Notes: a model not told the origin generated them from the sequence alone. A DNA stretch of 64,000 bases from JAAEQG01 sp043803085 (GCA_043803085.1 JAZDKM010000247.1:1-64000); one strand, 5' to 3'. Positions 40,436 to 48,422 are shown, counted from the first letter of the stretch. Program-made: numbers and translations.

Positions 40436-42746
40436 CCTCGAATAATCTCGCCGATTGGCAAGCGGCTGGCGGTTGAGGCAGGCCGAGCTTCTGCCGCCGC
40501 TCGATCTCGACCCGGAACGCGGTCCGCCACGCCCCCGAGCCGAAGTTCTCCGCCGCCCAGCGGAGATAGCCCAGCGGGACCTCCCCGAGCTTGATGCCCT
40601 TATGCTTGCCGAACGTGATCTCCAGCTCCGCGTTCGCCTGGGCCTCCGGCGGCAGGGGCACGCTCTCGACGTTGACCTTCGTCGTGATATCGACCCCCGT
40701 CAGCGGCCCGGCGTCCGAGCGCAGCCGCCATAGCCCCCGCCCCGGCTTCTGGTCGATCAGCTCGAACGTCTCGATCCGGCCGAACCGCCGGACGTTGTCG
40801 CACAGGTCGATCACCAGGCAACTCTCCTTGCCCGCCGCCGGCCGGATCCCCCGCCCGATCATCTGGTAATAGAGGGCCACGCTCTTCGTCGGCCGGCCCA
40901 GGACGATCGCGTCGAGCTCGGGGAAATCGAAGCCGACCGTCAGGACCCCGACGTTGACCACGGCCCGAATCCGGCCCAGCCGAAAGCCGCTCAGGACCGC
41001 CTCCCTGATCCGCTTGGGCGTCTCGGCGTCCACGATCGCCGCGTCGACGTCGAAGCTCTTCAATAGGCTCAAAACCCGCTCCGATTCCGCGCGAAACTGG
41101 CAGAAAACCAAGACGTGCCGCGCCGGTGCCGCCCGGACGGCCGCCGCGATCTTGTGCGTGATCCCGAGCTTCTCGTTATACGACGCCAGGGCCCGCTCGT
41201 CATAGCCCTGGCCCGTCGAGTTGACCGCCACCTCACCCTCGCGATAGTCCGCGTCCCGCTCATAGGAGCACGGGGCCAGCCAGCCGCCCGCCAGGAGCTC
41301 AGCCACCTGCGTCACGTGGGCGATCCGGTCGAAGACCCGCGGCCTGGTCCTCGTCAGGATGCGGCTCTCCGCCACGTGCTCCCCCGTCTCGTGGTGGTTA
41401 TAGTGCCGCAAGCGGTACGGCGTCGCCGTCAGGCCCAGGGCCGGCACGCCGAGATGGCCGATGAAGTGCTCGTACATCCCGCCCTTGGAATTAACCAGAT
41501 GGCAGTTGTGCACGAGGATTCCATCGGCGAAATAGTTGTGATTGTCCGCCACTTCTAAATTGTAGACAATACTACCTTGCTCACTGCCTTCACATCCTGC
41601 AGAATCTCGGCGTTCCAGAACCGCAGCACTTTCCAGCCGAGAGATTCCAGTAGTGCATCCTGTTTCCTGTCCTCGGCCTGCCGTTTCAACGGGTGATGTG
41701 AATTCCCATCTACTTCGACGGCGATCCGCCTCTTCGGATTCGCCAGATCCACCTTGTAGCATGTCGGATAGCCGGAATCCCTCGCCTTTTTTGTGGGAAT
41801 GGCAAACTCTGCGACCCAACCAGTACCCAGCGCAGTCAAGAGCATCTCTTGTGGCACTGTCAAGCCCATCCCGTTGCCGCCGCGCACAGGCGGCTTGTGT
41901 CCTGTTCGCTTGAGCGTATCCGACACCTTCTTCCGTGTCTTCTCGCTTTCCATCGGATTCTTGGCTTTCATCCGGGCAGAATGACGCGACGCATAGAATC
42001 GCTGGGTGCACGCGGGACTGCAAAAAACGCGGCCCCTGCGCCTCATTCTCCACTGGATGTGGCTCCACTTCACATTTGAGAATCTCTCTCGCTGCAATTC
42101 CTTCCCGCACTGAGGACAGACCACCTTTTGTTGCGTAAACATATACAGAGTCTCCAAGATGCAGTTCGGAGGCAGGCATATAGCCCCTCCCTGAAATGAA
42201 TACTGGATGATTCGGGGTGCTCTTTAGGCAGCTATCCTTCGTGCGCAAAACTGAAAACGCCCCATGATAGATACGCTTCGACACGCCCAATACCGACTTA
42301 CTCTCCATCCTCTGGAGGATATGGTTGTAGCTTGTGACTATATCTCCTGGCCGGATCTTCTCGATAGGTCTGCCGTCTACCTCAGTCCCCGCCGGAAAGC
42401 ATTCATCCACGAGCACGCACCCGCAGCCGGCGAAGAGCTCCTGGTGCCGGATCACCGACCCGATCGTCGCGAACGTGATCCGCCCGCGGTACTTGCGGTT
42501 GCAGGAGGCGGACCAGATCCCGATGTCCCGCTCGCCCGTCGCCCGCACTTTGGCATAGTTCTGCTCCAGAATCTCTTTCGACGGCTGCAGGACGATCATC
42601 GGACCCGCCAGGGCCCCGGCCACCGCCGCGATCACATGGCTCTTGCCGCTCCCCGTCGGCAGGACCAGGATGCCGTTACGCCCGGCCCGCAAGGCACCCA
42701 GGGCCGCCTCGGCCGCCGTCTTCTGATAGGGTCGCAGGTCGCTCAT
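40416..42746 (-). CDS. SF2 DECH-box helicase with an intein, 776-aa precursor (477 aa after splicing)
   Basis: Walker A LPTGSGKSH at residues 29-37. The intein is inserted in motif II: VLVDE at 111-115 joins, after splicing, to CHLV to give VDECH. Later motifs include GLTATPYRL, VFCQFRAES, a GFDFPELDAI region and QMIGRGIRP (motif VI). The C-terminal FGKHKGIKLGEVPLGYLRWA matches a short DUF3820-like module. It probably unwinds DNA in replication or recombination. Inteins commonly sit in such active-site motifs. Confidence 0.88.
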   Translation of the reverse strand: MSDLRPYQKTAAEAALGALRAGRNGILVLPTGSGKSHVIAAVAGALAGPMIVLQPSKEILEQNYAKVRATGERDIGIWSASCNRKYRGRITFATIGSVIRHQELFAGCGCVLVDECFPAGTEVDGRPIEKIRPGDIVTSYNHILQRMESKSVLGVSKRIYHGAFSVLRTKDSCLKSTPNHPVFISGRGYMPASELHLGDSVYVYATKGGLSSVREGIAAREILKCEVEPHPVENEAQGPRFLQSRVHPAILCVASFCPDESQESDGKREDTEEGVGYAQANRTQAACARRQRDGLDSATRDALDCAGYWLGRRVCHSHKKGEGFRLSDMLQGGSGESEEADRRRSRWEFTSPVETAGRGQETGCTTGISRLESAAVLERRDSAGCEGSEQGSIVYNLEVADNHNYFADGILVHNCHLVNSKGGMYEHFIGHLGVPALGLTATPYRLRHYNHHETGEHVAESRILTRTRPRVFDRIAHVTQVAELLAGGWLAPCSYERDADYREGEVAVNSTGQGYDERALASYNEKLGITHKIAAAVRAAPARHVLVFCQFRAESERVLSLLKSFDVDAAIVDAETPKRIREAVLSGFRLGRIRAVVNVGVLTVGFDFPELDAIVLGRPTKSVALYYQMIGRGIRPAAGKESCLVIDLCDNVRRFGRIETFELIDQKPGRGLWRLRSDAGPLTGVDITTKVNVESVPLPPEAQANAELEITFGKHKGIKLGEVPLGYLRWAAENFGSGAWRTAFRVEIERRQKLGLPQPPAACQSARLFEATGTGE
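41505..42401 (-). other. Intein, 299 aa, inserted in the helicase DECH motif
   Basis: First residue Cys in CFPAGTEVDG (block A). Block B is STPNHPVFI (Thr62 and His65 of the intein). The end is NYFADGILVHN followed by Cys+1. Both splice junctions and blocks A, B and F look intact. The roughly 196 residues between B and F have no endonuclease similarity in this frame, are hydrophilic and cysteine/serine-rich, and coincide with the out-of-frame endonuclease gene. Confidence 0.88.
41555..42142 (-). CDS. Vsr/DUF559-like homing endonuclease nested out of frame in the intein, 195 aa
   Basis: Complete gene in the +1 frame relative to the helicase and intein. ATG at 42142 has GGAG at 42155-42152, nine bases upstream. 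N-terminal zinc cysteines (CPQC ... CSPAC), a NUMOD-like NPMESEKTRKKVSDTLK segment and RGGNG are followed by a Vsr-like nuclease fold: E112, D132 (KVDLAN), E143/D145, H149 (VEVDGNSHH), D162 and LGWKVLRFWN. The pattern fits the EDxHD family known from inteins and introns. It ends at 41555, just inside block F. Confidence 0.85.
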   Translation of the reverse strand: MFTQQKVVCPQCGKELQRERFSNVKWSHIQWRMRRRGRVFCSPACTQRFYASRHSARMKAKNPMESEKTRKKVSDTLKRTGHKPPVRGGNGMGLTVPQEMLLTALGTGWVAEFAIPTKKARDSGYPTCYKVDLANPKRRIAVEVDGNSHHPLKRQAEDRKQDALLESLGWKVLRFWNAEILQDVKAVSKVVLSTI

Positions 42747-42788
42747 GCCCGATAGTGTGAAACCTTTGGTTCGGTGTGCTCGGCGACC

Positions 42789-43034
42789 TCAACCACCGCC
42801 GGGCACACTCTTTGCCCGTTCCCGTTCGGCCAAGTCCGCCGCCCGCAACCAGTTGGCGATCCTCACCGCGCTGTCGAGGTCCAATTCCATAATCTCATTC
42901 CCGTCCGTCATCCGGACCTCAAACCCGCCCGAGACCATCTCGGTCAGCAGGATCCCGCCGCCCCGCTCTTCGGGAGTCTCCGGGCTGTTCGTGACGTGCA
43001 GGTAGTTGCCGCCGTACTCGATGTTCCGTTTCAT
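42789..43034 (-). CDS. Small soluble protein, 81 aa
   Basis: Start at 43034 with AAGGAGG upstream. Beta-then-helix layout (NYLHVTNSPETPEERGGGILL; DLDSAVRIANWLRAADLAER). No motif; co-transcribed with the helicase. Confidence 0.6.
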   Translation of the reverse strand: MKRNIEYGGNYLHVTNSPETPEERGGGILLTEMVSGGFEVRMTDGNEIMELDLDSAVRIANWLRAADLAERERAKSVPGGG

Positions 43035-43048
43035 GGTAAACCTCCTTG

Positions 43049-43405
43049 TCAGGGTTTCTGCTCCAGCCAGGGCAGTTTCCTCAGTTTCCACCGCCGCCGC
43101 AGGGATTCCAAAAGCTGGACGGCGTCGTGGCAATGCGTACCCTGGTGATAGCCCCGCTGAAAGACGAGCTTGGCGCTCGCCGGCCACCATTCGGCGACCT
43201 TCGGGCCCAGCGCGAACCGCCAGTGATGGCCGCCGTTGCTGACGTTCAGCCGGATCCCATGCAGGTCACACCAGTTGTGGACCTCGGCCGCCCTGAGCAT
43301 CGCCGACGCCAGCCGCCGCGTATGACGCTCGTGCCACGTCTCCGCCGGACGATAAGGGACGACGTCCGACTTGCCGCAGCCGCTCGTGTCATTGTACTTG
43401 GCCAT
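43049..43405 (-). CDS. Unknown phage protein, 118 aa
   Basis: Start at 43405. Tryptophan/histidine-rich core NWCDLHGIRLNVSNGGHHWRF and WWPASAKLVFQRGYHQGTHC resembles a recurrent small phage protein of unknown role. Could bind nucleic acid; no catalytic motif is evident. Confidence 0.6.
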   Translation of the reverse strand: MAKYNDTSGCGKSDVVPYRPAETWHERHTRRLASAMLRAAEVHNWCDLHGIRLNVSNGGHHWRFALGPKVAEWWPASAKLVFQRGYHQGTHCHDAVQLLESLRRRWKLRKLPWLEQKP

Positions 43406-43524
43406 AACACCTATCCGAAGATCAAATCCAGCCGGCGGCCCCGCCGCTGCGGCCTTGCCTGCGCCTTCGGGGGCCTCCCTGCCGCGCCCTTGTATCTGGC
43501 CGGCCGCCGGCGACAACAATTCCG

Positions 43525-43791
43525 CTACTTCTGCGTCAGCTTGGCCTCGAGGCCCTCCGCCTTGAGCCGGTAGTGAATTACGAGCAGGCATTGAATCAGG
43601 TCTTTGATCACCGGATCATCGATGTAGAATATGCCGCCCTGGGGTAATAGCTGAATGTTGATGTCACCCTTATTGCGAACATCAGCGCTTGCTGCCGTGT
43701 CCGCGCAGGCCCGGAGCCAGAGGGCGTCTTTCGCCCACCTCGCCCGCTCATTCGCCTGCTTGGAAATCTCTTCCAACTCTTCCCTTATCAT
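43525..43791 (-). CDS. Small helical protein, 88 aa
   Basis: Coiled-coil-like N-terminus (IREELEEISKQANERARWAK), then a mixed segment (NIQLLPQGGIFYIDD). No family recognised. Confidence 0.55.
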   Translation of the reverse strand: MIREELEEISKQANERARWAKDALWLRACADTAASADVRNKGDINIQLLPQGGIFYIDDPVIKDLIQCLLVIHYRLKAEGLEAKLTQK

Positions 43792-43906
43792 TGCCGGTCT
43801 CCTTGTATCAAGTCAAAAACCATCCTAAGCTATCGTCACGCCGAGCTTTACGGCGATTTTTCGCGCTTGCCGGCCCGCGCAGGCGGGCCGATCCCTACCC
43901 CCGACC

Positions 43907-44134
43907 CTACTGCCCAGTCGAATCAGGCCGCTTCCCTGAGCCAGGCGGGGCGTCCGGGGCCGGCGGCGCCCTTGTGGCCGGCGGCGCACACCGTTTTGTC
44001 CGCCGGATTGTGATACTCGGCGGCGCCTCGATCCCGACCCGAACGTCCGAATGCCCGTGCAGGTTCGGCGCCAGGGTGATCCGCGCCGCGCCGATCTCGA
44101 TCCACTCCGTTGGCTTCAATCCCAGAACCAGCAT
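43907..44134 (-). CDS. csrA: CsrA/RsmA-family RNA-binding regulator, 75 aa
   Basis: MLVLGLKPTEWIEIGAARIT aligns with the CsrA N-terminus, and VRVGIEAPPSITIRR aligns with the conserved VRIGVNAPKEVSVHR. Key RNA-binding positions Leu4 and the Arg equivalent to E. coli Arg44 (here Arg45) are kept, with a two-residue insertion between strands. A proline/alanine-rich tail of about 27 residues is extra. CsrA dimers bind ANGGA in hairpin loops and block or stabilise mRNAs. It is twelve bases downstream of the resolvase gene. Four ANGGA hexaloop hairpins lie in the early plus-strand operon. Confidence 0.8.
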   Translation of the reverse strand: MLVLGLKPTEWIEIGAARITLAPNLHGHSDVRVGIEAPPSITIRRTKRCAPPATRAPPAPDAPPGSGKRPDSTGQ

Positions 44135-44146
44135 AAGACTTGCCTC

Positions 44147-44668
44147 TCACGATTTGAGTTGCATCCCATAGTCAGCAATCAACAGCGCATCGGCGGTCGC
44201 CAGGGTCACTTTCATGCCAGGAAACCGCTCACTGGCCAGCCGCTTGAGCCGGTTCTTGCGCTCCGTCCTGGCTCGGCTACGCGCCTGGGCCCAACTCTTT
44301 TTGCGGGTCTTGAAGGCCGACTCCTCTTCCCCCTCAGCCCGTTGCGGTCGCTTGCCGATGTCCGCGGCCGCCAGCGACAGATCCTGTTGCCATTTCCGGG
44401 GCTTGACCCGCTCCATCCGAATCCCCAGGCAGCACAGGCACATCTCGAGGTGTCCGACGTTCCGTAGGAAAGAACCTGCCGCCTTGGCCGCATCGTCCGG
44501 CATGGAATGAACGTCCTCGACAAAGGCAATCGCCGCCCCGTCCGCCAACCGCAGGATCTCGTCCCTGAGATCCTGACACGTAAGCGGCATCTTGATTGCC
44601 TCGACGCTCGCGCCGTTGATCGCCGCAATGCCGCCCGACACCCCCGGATCGATCCCGAGAATAACCAT
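44147..44668 (-). CDS. RuvC-like Holliday junction resolvase, 173 aa
   Basis: Phage RuvC/RNase H-fold resolvase pattern: LGIDPGVSGG with the first catalytic Asp, an acidic strand AIAFVEDVH, and a C-terminal ATADALLIADYG with acidic residues. ATG at 44668 is chosen over an upstream TTG because of AAAGGGGC spacing. It acts in processing branched recombination and replication DNA before packaging, with the ERF and RecE-like proteins upstream. Confidence 0.8.
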   Translation of the reverse strand: MVILGIDPGVSGGIAAINGASVEAIKMPLTCQDLRDEILRLADGAAIAFVEDVHSMPDDAAKAAGSFLRNVGHLEMCLCCLGIRMERVKPRKWQQDLSLAAADIGKRPQRAEGEEESAFKTRKKSWAQARSRARTERKNRLKRLASERFPGMKVTLATADALLIADYGMQLKS

Positions 44669-44693
44669 CAATGCCCCTTTCTCTTGGCCCTGG

Positions 44694-44942
44694 TCAGGGC
44701 TTCCCCGGCCCCTCGTATTCGATCTTCACCGTCCGCACCGCCAGGTCCGGCGCCATCGAGAGCGGCAGCGACTCGCACAGGTCGTCGTAGGCGATCTCCG
44801 CCATCTCGGACGTTGGGAACAGGGCCGCCGTCCCCAGGCCCTCGAACTGCAGGCACCCGTCCCGCGCGGAATCGCCCGCCCAGAACTCATCGAGGCCGCT
44901 CGCCGGATCATGCCAGACGACGACCCACGCCCGCCGGATCAT
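44694..44942 (-). CDS. Small acidic protein, 82 aa
   Basis: Start at 44942 overlaps the previous stop (ATGA). Sequence IRRAWVVVWHDPASGLDEFW and an acidic helix (EMAEIAYDDLCESL). No motif recognised; its place among recombination genes is the only hint. Confidence 0.6.
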   Translation of the reverse strand: MIRRAWVVVWHDPASGLDEFWAGDSARDGCLQFEGLGTAALFPTSEMAEIAYDDLCESLPLSMAPDLAVRTVKIEYEGPGKP

Positions 44943-45130
44943 CGCGGGCCCCCCGCCCGGACGACCTGGACGGCCCCGCGCTTCAGCGGGCAGCGGCGCG
45001 GGAACGAACGGCCCGCCTCCGGATTGCACAGGCAGTATTTGGCCCTGGCCGTGCAGCTCGCCGCACTCTTGAAAGGCAAGTAGCGGAACGGGCAATCCAC
45101 GTACGATTCGATTTTCTTGACCAAACTCAT
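44939..45130 (-). CDS. Small cysteine-rich protein, 63 aa
   Basis: Five cysteines including SCTARAKYCLCNPEAGRSF, with coupled overlaps (ATGA) at both ends. Likely binds zinc. Unknown function. Confidence 0.55.
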   Translation of the reverse strand: MSLVKKIESYVDCPFRYLPFKSAASCTARAKYCLCNPEAGRSFPRRCPLKRGAVQVVRAGGPR

Positions 45131-45480
45131 CGCCTGACTCCTTGGAATTTATGTTTCTTTCGGAAATAGGCTGCACAAGTCATGCCCGCCTCGAACGCTT
45201 CTTCGGCTGTCCAAACATGGTCGGAAGCTGGACCTAAGAAGGGGTGCACGCAGCGAAAGAGCCGCTCGACGCGCAACCGTGTCTCGTGCGGATAATAGCC
45301 CGCGTAATAGCCCAGGTTTGTCCGCTCTATGGCCTCCACCTTTTCTCTTGTCCGGCGGGGATTCAACCGCATACACCGGCGCACCAGCGCGGCGAAGTAA
45401 TCGTCCGCCGTCTGCTGCTCGGTGATCTCCATTGCCGGCCCGTAGCACTCCTCATACGTCATTTTGTCAGGCAGCTCCAT
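45127..45480 (-). CDS. Unknown protein, 117 aa
   Basis: Start at 45480 with GGAG five bases upstream, just after the ERF gene. Pattern DDYFAALVRRCMRLNPRRTREKV; VERLFRCVHPFLGP; AEEAFEAGMTCAAYFRKKH. Helical, no known motif. Confidence 0.6.
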   Translation of the reverse strand: MELPDKMTYEECYGPAMEITEQQTADDYFAALVRRCMRLNPRRTREKVEAIERTNLGYYAGYYPHETRLRVERLFRCVHPFLGPASDHVWTAEEAFEAGMTCAAYFRKKHKFQGVRR

Positions 45481-45482
45481 AA

Positions 45483-46550
45483 TCACTCCATGACCCGGCT
45501 CACCTGGCCCGGGCACTTGGTTCCCTGCTCGTTCACGTGGCTACACTTGCCGCCCGCGGGTTTGACCTTATAGCGGGTCAGGCATTGGTCGCACTCGTAG
45601 TTGCCCCCGCCGGTCTCCGTCCCCAACAATGGTCCCGCTTCCTCGCCCGCCGGCCCAGGCGGCCCGGTCAGAATGCTGAGCGTCCCATCCTTGCCCACCC
45701 CCACCTCCGGTCGGCCGATATACTCCACGCACGCCGCCATCTCCGTGAAGCCGCACCCCGCCCCCGCCGCCGCCAGCAGCTTGCGGAGGACCGCGTTCGG
45801 CAAGTTCTCTTCCCCCGTCTTCTCCAGGCACTTGGCCCGAAACGCCTCCCGCGCCTGGCGCTCCTCGGCGTCCGCGTTCAGCAGCGCCCCCGCCTGCGGC
45901 TTCGGCGGCTCGGTCCCCTGCTCGGCGTCCCGCAAGTGCCGGTCGTCCTCCTTGGTGACCAGACCCAGGACCATGAAGAGCGTCTTGCGCTGCAAGGACG
46001 TGATCGTCCCCATCCGCTTCTGGACCGCCGTCTGCCCGCTACTGCCTTCCGGCGGGGCCCCGAACGGCAGCGAGGATTCCTTGTGGCCCAGGATATGCGT
46101 GACGACGCACTCCAATTCGACCCAGCCGGGATCGTTCTTGACCATCCGCCAGGTCGGTATCAGCCCGCACTGGTCCAGGGCCGGCCGGATCTGCTCAATG
46201 GTCGTGGTCAGCTCGGCATAGTCATATCTGACGCTCCCGAACGCCCCGTCGCGCTTGCGGGTCTTCGTATCGTCCCGGTGGCCGGTCATGATGACCGGCC
46301 TGACCAGCGCCTGGAATTGGACGAGGGCGTTCGCGAACGCCTCGCGGGCCTGGTCCGCCCGCTCCTCCCGCCGGATATTCAGCAATTCGTGCATCACCGC
46401 GACGTCGGCCTTGTTCAGCACGGCGTCCTTGATGATCGATAGGATGCTCTCCCCCTGGGCCGGCTGCCGGGCCAGGCTATGCGCCTCCTCGATGATCTTC
46501 TCGTCGCCCGGGACTGCCGTCGTCTCTACTTGTTCCGCGTTCTCTGCCAT
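45483..46550 (-). CDS. ERF-family single-strand annealing protein with C-terminal zinc ribbon, 355 aa
   Basis: The region FANALVQFQALVRPVIMTGH and YDYAELTTTIEQIRPALDQC at about 72-135 is typical of ERF recombination proteins. The C-terminal CDQCLTRYKVKPAGGKC with a later His/Cys forms a probable zinc ribbon, possibly for DNA or partner binding. Together with the RecE-like nuclease just upstream it makes a two-component recombination system that anneals resected ends. Confidence 0.8.
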   Translation of the reverse strand: MAENAEQVETTAVPGDEKIIEEAHSLARQPAQGESILSIIKDAVLNKADVAVMHELLNIRREERADQAREAFANALVQFQALVRPVIMTGHRDDTKTRKRDGAFGSVRYDYAELTTTIEQIRPALDQCGLIPTWRMVKNDPGWVELECVVTHILGHKESSLPFGAPPEGSSGQTAVQKRMGTITSLQRKTLFMVLGLVTKEDDRHLRDAEQGTEPPKPQAGALLNADAEERQAREAFRAKCLEKTGEENLPNAVLRKLLAAAGAGCGFTEMAACVEYIGRPEVGVGKDGTLSILTGPPGPAGEEAGPLLGTETGGGNYECDQCLTRYKVKPAGGKCSHVNEQGTKCPGQVSRVME

Positions 46551-46557
46551 AAGGTCC

Positions 46558-47445
46558 TCACTGAATCTCGAACGCCCCGACCCCTTCTCTGGCCAGGGCC
46601 CAGTCTCTCATCTCGATCAAATGCGGCCCCCCGTAGGCGGGCCAGTCGTTCTTCGCCACGCACTCGGCGTACTTGTCCAGGGCCGCCCGCCAGGCGAGGT
46701 CCCCCGCCCGGCAGGTCCGCGGCTTGCGCTCGTGGACCTCCGTGATCCACGGTGGGTCCTTCTCGACGGCCAGCCAGCACCAGACGCTGTCCTCGCCCGT
46801 CAATACCCGCCAGCCCTCGCAGTAGTACGCCGCCTGCAGGAAGTAGCCATAGTGCTCGACCGCGTAGGTGAATGCCTCCGGTCCCGCGTGCTCGCAGCTC
46901 TTGAGGTCCGTGAGGTAATGCGTGAAGCCGTCGCTCCGCTCATAGTCCAGCCTGGCCTTGCACAGCAGGCCCGTCTTCTCGTCCCGCCAGAGGAGCACGA
47001 CCTCCGCCCGGCCCGCGCACAGGAGCTCCCGGCACTGCTGGGCCCGCACCCGCCCGGCGATCGCGGTGATCGTCTCATACTCGTCGGTCTTGATCTCCTC
47101 CCGGCCGCCCCGGTCCAGCAGGAACCGCTCATAGATGGCCGCGCCTTGTTTCGTGTTCCGCTTGCACGGCGGCCGAATCGCGTAGCGCTGCGCAAACGTC
47201 GCCGGCTCCAGGATCAGGGTGTGCAGGGCCTGCCCCAGGGCCAGGGCCGGCGTCGGCGGCTTGGGATGCTCGCGCTCGTACCGGGCGTGCAGGGGCGAGC
47301 GGGTCTTGAGCGTCCAGAGCAGCGTCGCGTTCACCGCGTCGATGGCCTGGTACTCGCGGAACGACAGGCCGGGGTAGATCCCGGGGACCGGGGATTGATG
47401 AGGGATGATCGATGATTGATGATTCTCAGCGTCCCTGCCGTCCAT
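46558..47445 (-). CDS. RecE-like PD-(D/E)XK exonuclease, 295 aa
   Basis: DUF3799/RecE-like pattern: LSFREYQAIDAVNATLLWTL, SPLHARYE, ALALGQALHTLILEP (helix with conserved His), then LLCKARLDYERSD and HYLTDLKSCEHA (Asp and Lys of the active site), AVEHYGYFLQAAYYCEGW. The start at 47445 has AAGGAG five bases upstream. The N-terminus (AENHQSSIIPHQSP) is encoded by a heptanucleotide array. It likely resects DNA for ERF. Confidence 0.82.
   Translation of the reverse strand: MDGRDAENHQSSIIPHQSPVPGIYPGLSFREYQAIDAVNATLLWTLKTRSPLHARYEREHPKPPTPALALGQALHTLILEPATFAQRYAIRPPCKRNTKQGAAIYERFLLDRGGREEIKTDEYETITAIAGRVRAQQCRELLCAGRAEVVLLWRDEKTGLLCKARLDYERSDGFTHYLTDLKSCEHAGPEAFTYAVEHYGYFLQAAYYCEGWRVLTGEDSVWCWLAVEKDPPWITEVHERKPRTCRAGDLAWRAALDKYAECVAKNDWPAYGGPHLIEMRDWALAREGVGAFEIQ
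47392..47426. repeat. Five-unit heptanucleotide array inside a gene start
   Basis: GGATTGA, TGAGGGA, TGATCGA, TGATTGA, TGATTCT: five strict period-7 units. It encodes the N-terminal NHQSSIIPHQ of the RecE-like protein. Confidence 0.75.
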
Positions 47446-47459
47446 GTCACTCCTTCGCT

Positions 47460-47813
47460 TCATTCCCCTTCCAGCGCCTTGATCCGCTCCATATAGAGCT
47501 GCTCGGCGTCCGCGGCGTACTTCTTCGCCTGCCCGATCAGCTCCCGATAGCAGGCGATCTGGCAGTCCTTCTCGCAGTAGTGCCCGCCGTCGGCGTCGAA
47601 GGCCTGGCAGCGGACACAGCCGGGCTTGCGGCAATAGTCGCAGGTCAGCCGCTCGGATTCGCTCACCCGAGCCCCGCAGCGCGAGCAGGCGAACAGGCCC
47701 AGGGCCCGCTCCGCGTCGGCCTTGCGGTCGGCCTCCCGCTCCTCCATCCGCCGCTCCTCGGCGCGGGTGGGACCGATGGCGTCGCCCGTCGCTGGTCGCT
47801 CGTCGCTCGGCAT
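47460..47813 (-). CDS. Zinc-finger protein, 117 aa
   Basis: Cysteine pattern CSRCGARV ... CDYCRKPGCVRCQ ... CEKDCQIAC suggests two zinc sites. A charged helix precedes it and a helical end follows. The first residues (PSDERPATGD) come from a GC heptad array at 47781-47808. The start could also be an internal Met near residue 22. It ends four bases into the exonuclease leader. Confidence 0.65.
   Translation of the reverse strand: MPSDERPATGDAIGPTRAEERRMEEREADRKADAERALGLFACSRCGARVSESERLTCDYCRKPGCVRCQAFDADGGHYCEKDCQIACYRELIGQAKKYAADAEQLYMERIKALEGE
47781..47808. repeat. GC-rich heptanucleotide array at a gene start
   Basis: GTCGCCC, GTCGCTG, GTCGCTC, GTCGCTC with period 7, encoding SDERPATGD on the minus strand. 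Confidence 0.7.
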
Positions 47814-47815
47814 GG

Positions 47816-48187
47816 TCAGCCTTCCTGCTCGATCAGCGTCTCGATTTCTTCAATCTCAAGGTCAGATCTGGTATGGATGCCGGCCAATTCGATCCGGCGC
47901 CTATGGGCTTCGTCCTGGGCCTCGAATTCTTCGTGAATCTCGACGCCGCCGGTGATCTTGCCGGCAAGCCGCCACTTGGTGACTTTCTGCGGCGGGGCCT
48001 TCAAAAGGACCTGCATCTTGGAAGAGTACTCGCCCGAGCAGGCCACAACCATGACATGGCCCGCCCCATCCTCCAGCCGGATCGACTGCAGATACTGCGC
48101 ATCGTGAATGCGGACTTCCGTCACCGTGATCCCGTCCAGGGGACAGAGCTTGGCGATATCGTTCTTGTCTATCTGAGTGAGTAGCAT
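47816..48187 (-). CDS. Unknown early protein, 123 aa
   Basis: Soluble, with an N-terminal beta domain (HVMVVACSGEYSSKMQVLLK) and an acidic helical end. Co-transcribed with the recombination genes; no family recognised. Confidence 0.6.
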   Translation of the reverse strand: MLLTQIDKNDIAKLCPLDGITVTEVRIHDAQYLQSIRLEDGAGHVMVVACSGEYSSKMQVLLKAPPQKVTKWRLAGKITGGVEIHEEFEAQDEAHRRRIELAGIHTRSDLEIEEIETLIEQEG

Positions 48188-48200
48188 AAAGACCTCGTTT

Positions 48201-48228
48201 GGATTTGCGATTTACGAGTTACGACTTT
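48201..48228. repeat. Heptanucleotide array in a gene junction
   Basis: GGATTTG, CGATTTA, CGAGTTA, CGACTTT with period 7 between the 67-aa and 123-aa genes. Confidence 0.7.
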
Positions 48229-48422
48229 CCCGGGTCAGCCGACCCGGTAGCGGGCCGGGCCTTCGGCTTTTTGGCCGGGGCCGGGTTCGCGGCCAGCAAG
48301 AGCCGCATGGTCTGCTCCTCATCGCGGAGGAGGTCGACCCGCCGGTTCAGTCCAGTCTTCTCGGCCACGATCTCGGCCAGTCGACCTTCGATCTTCGCGA
48401 TCACCGGATTCTTGCGTCCCAT
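48219..48422 (-). CDS. Small coiled-coil protein, 67 aa
   Basis: Start at 48422 with AAGGAG upstream. Charged helix (VIAKIEGRLAEIVAEKTGLN) and a proline/lysine-rich end. Flanked by heptad arrays on both sides, so it looks like a mobile cassette. Unknown function. Confidence 0.55.
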   Translation of the reverse strand: MGRKNPVIAKIEGRLAEIVAEKTGLNRRVDLLRDEEQTMRLLLAANPAPAKKPKARPATGSADPGKS

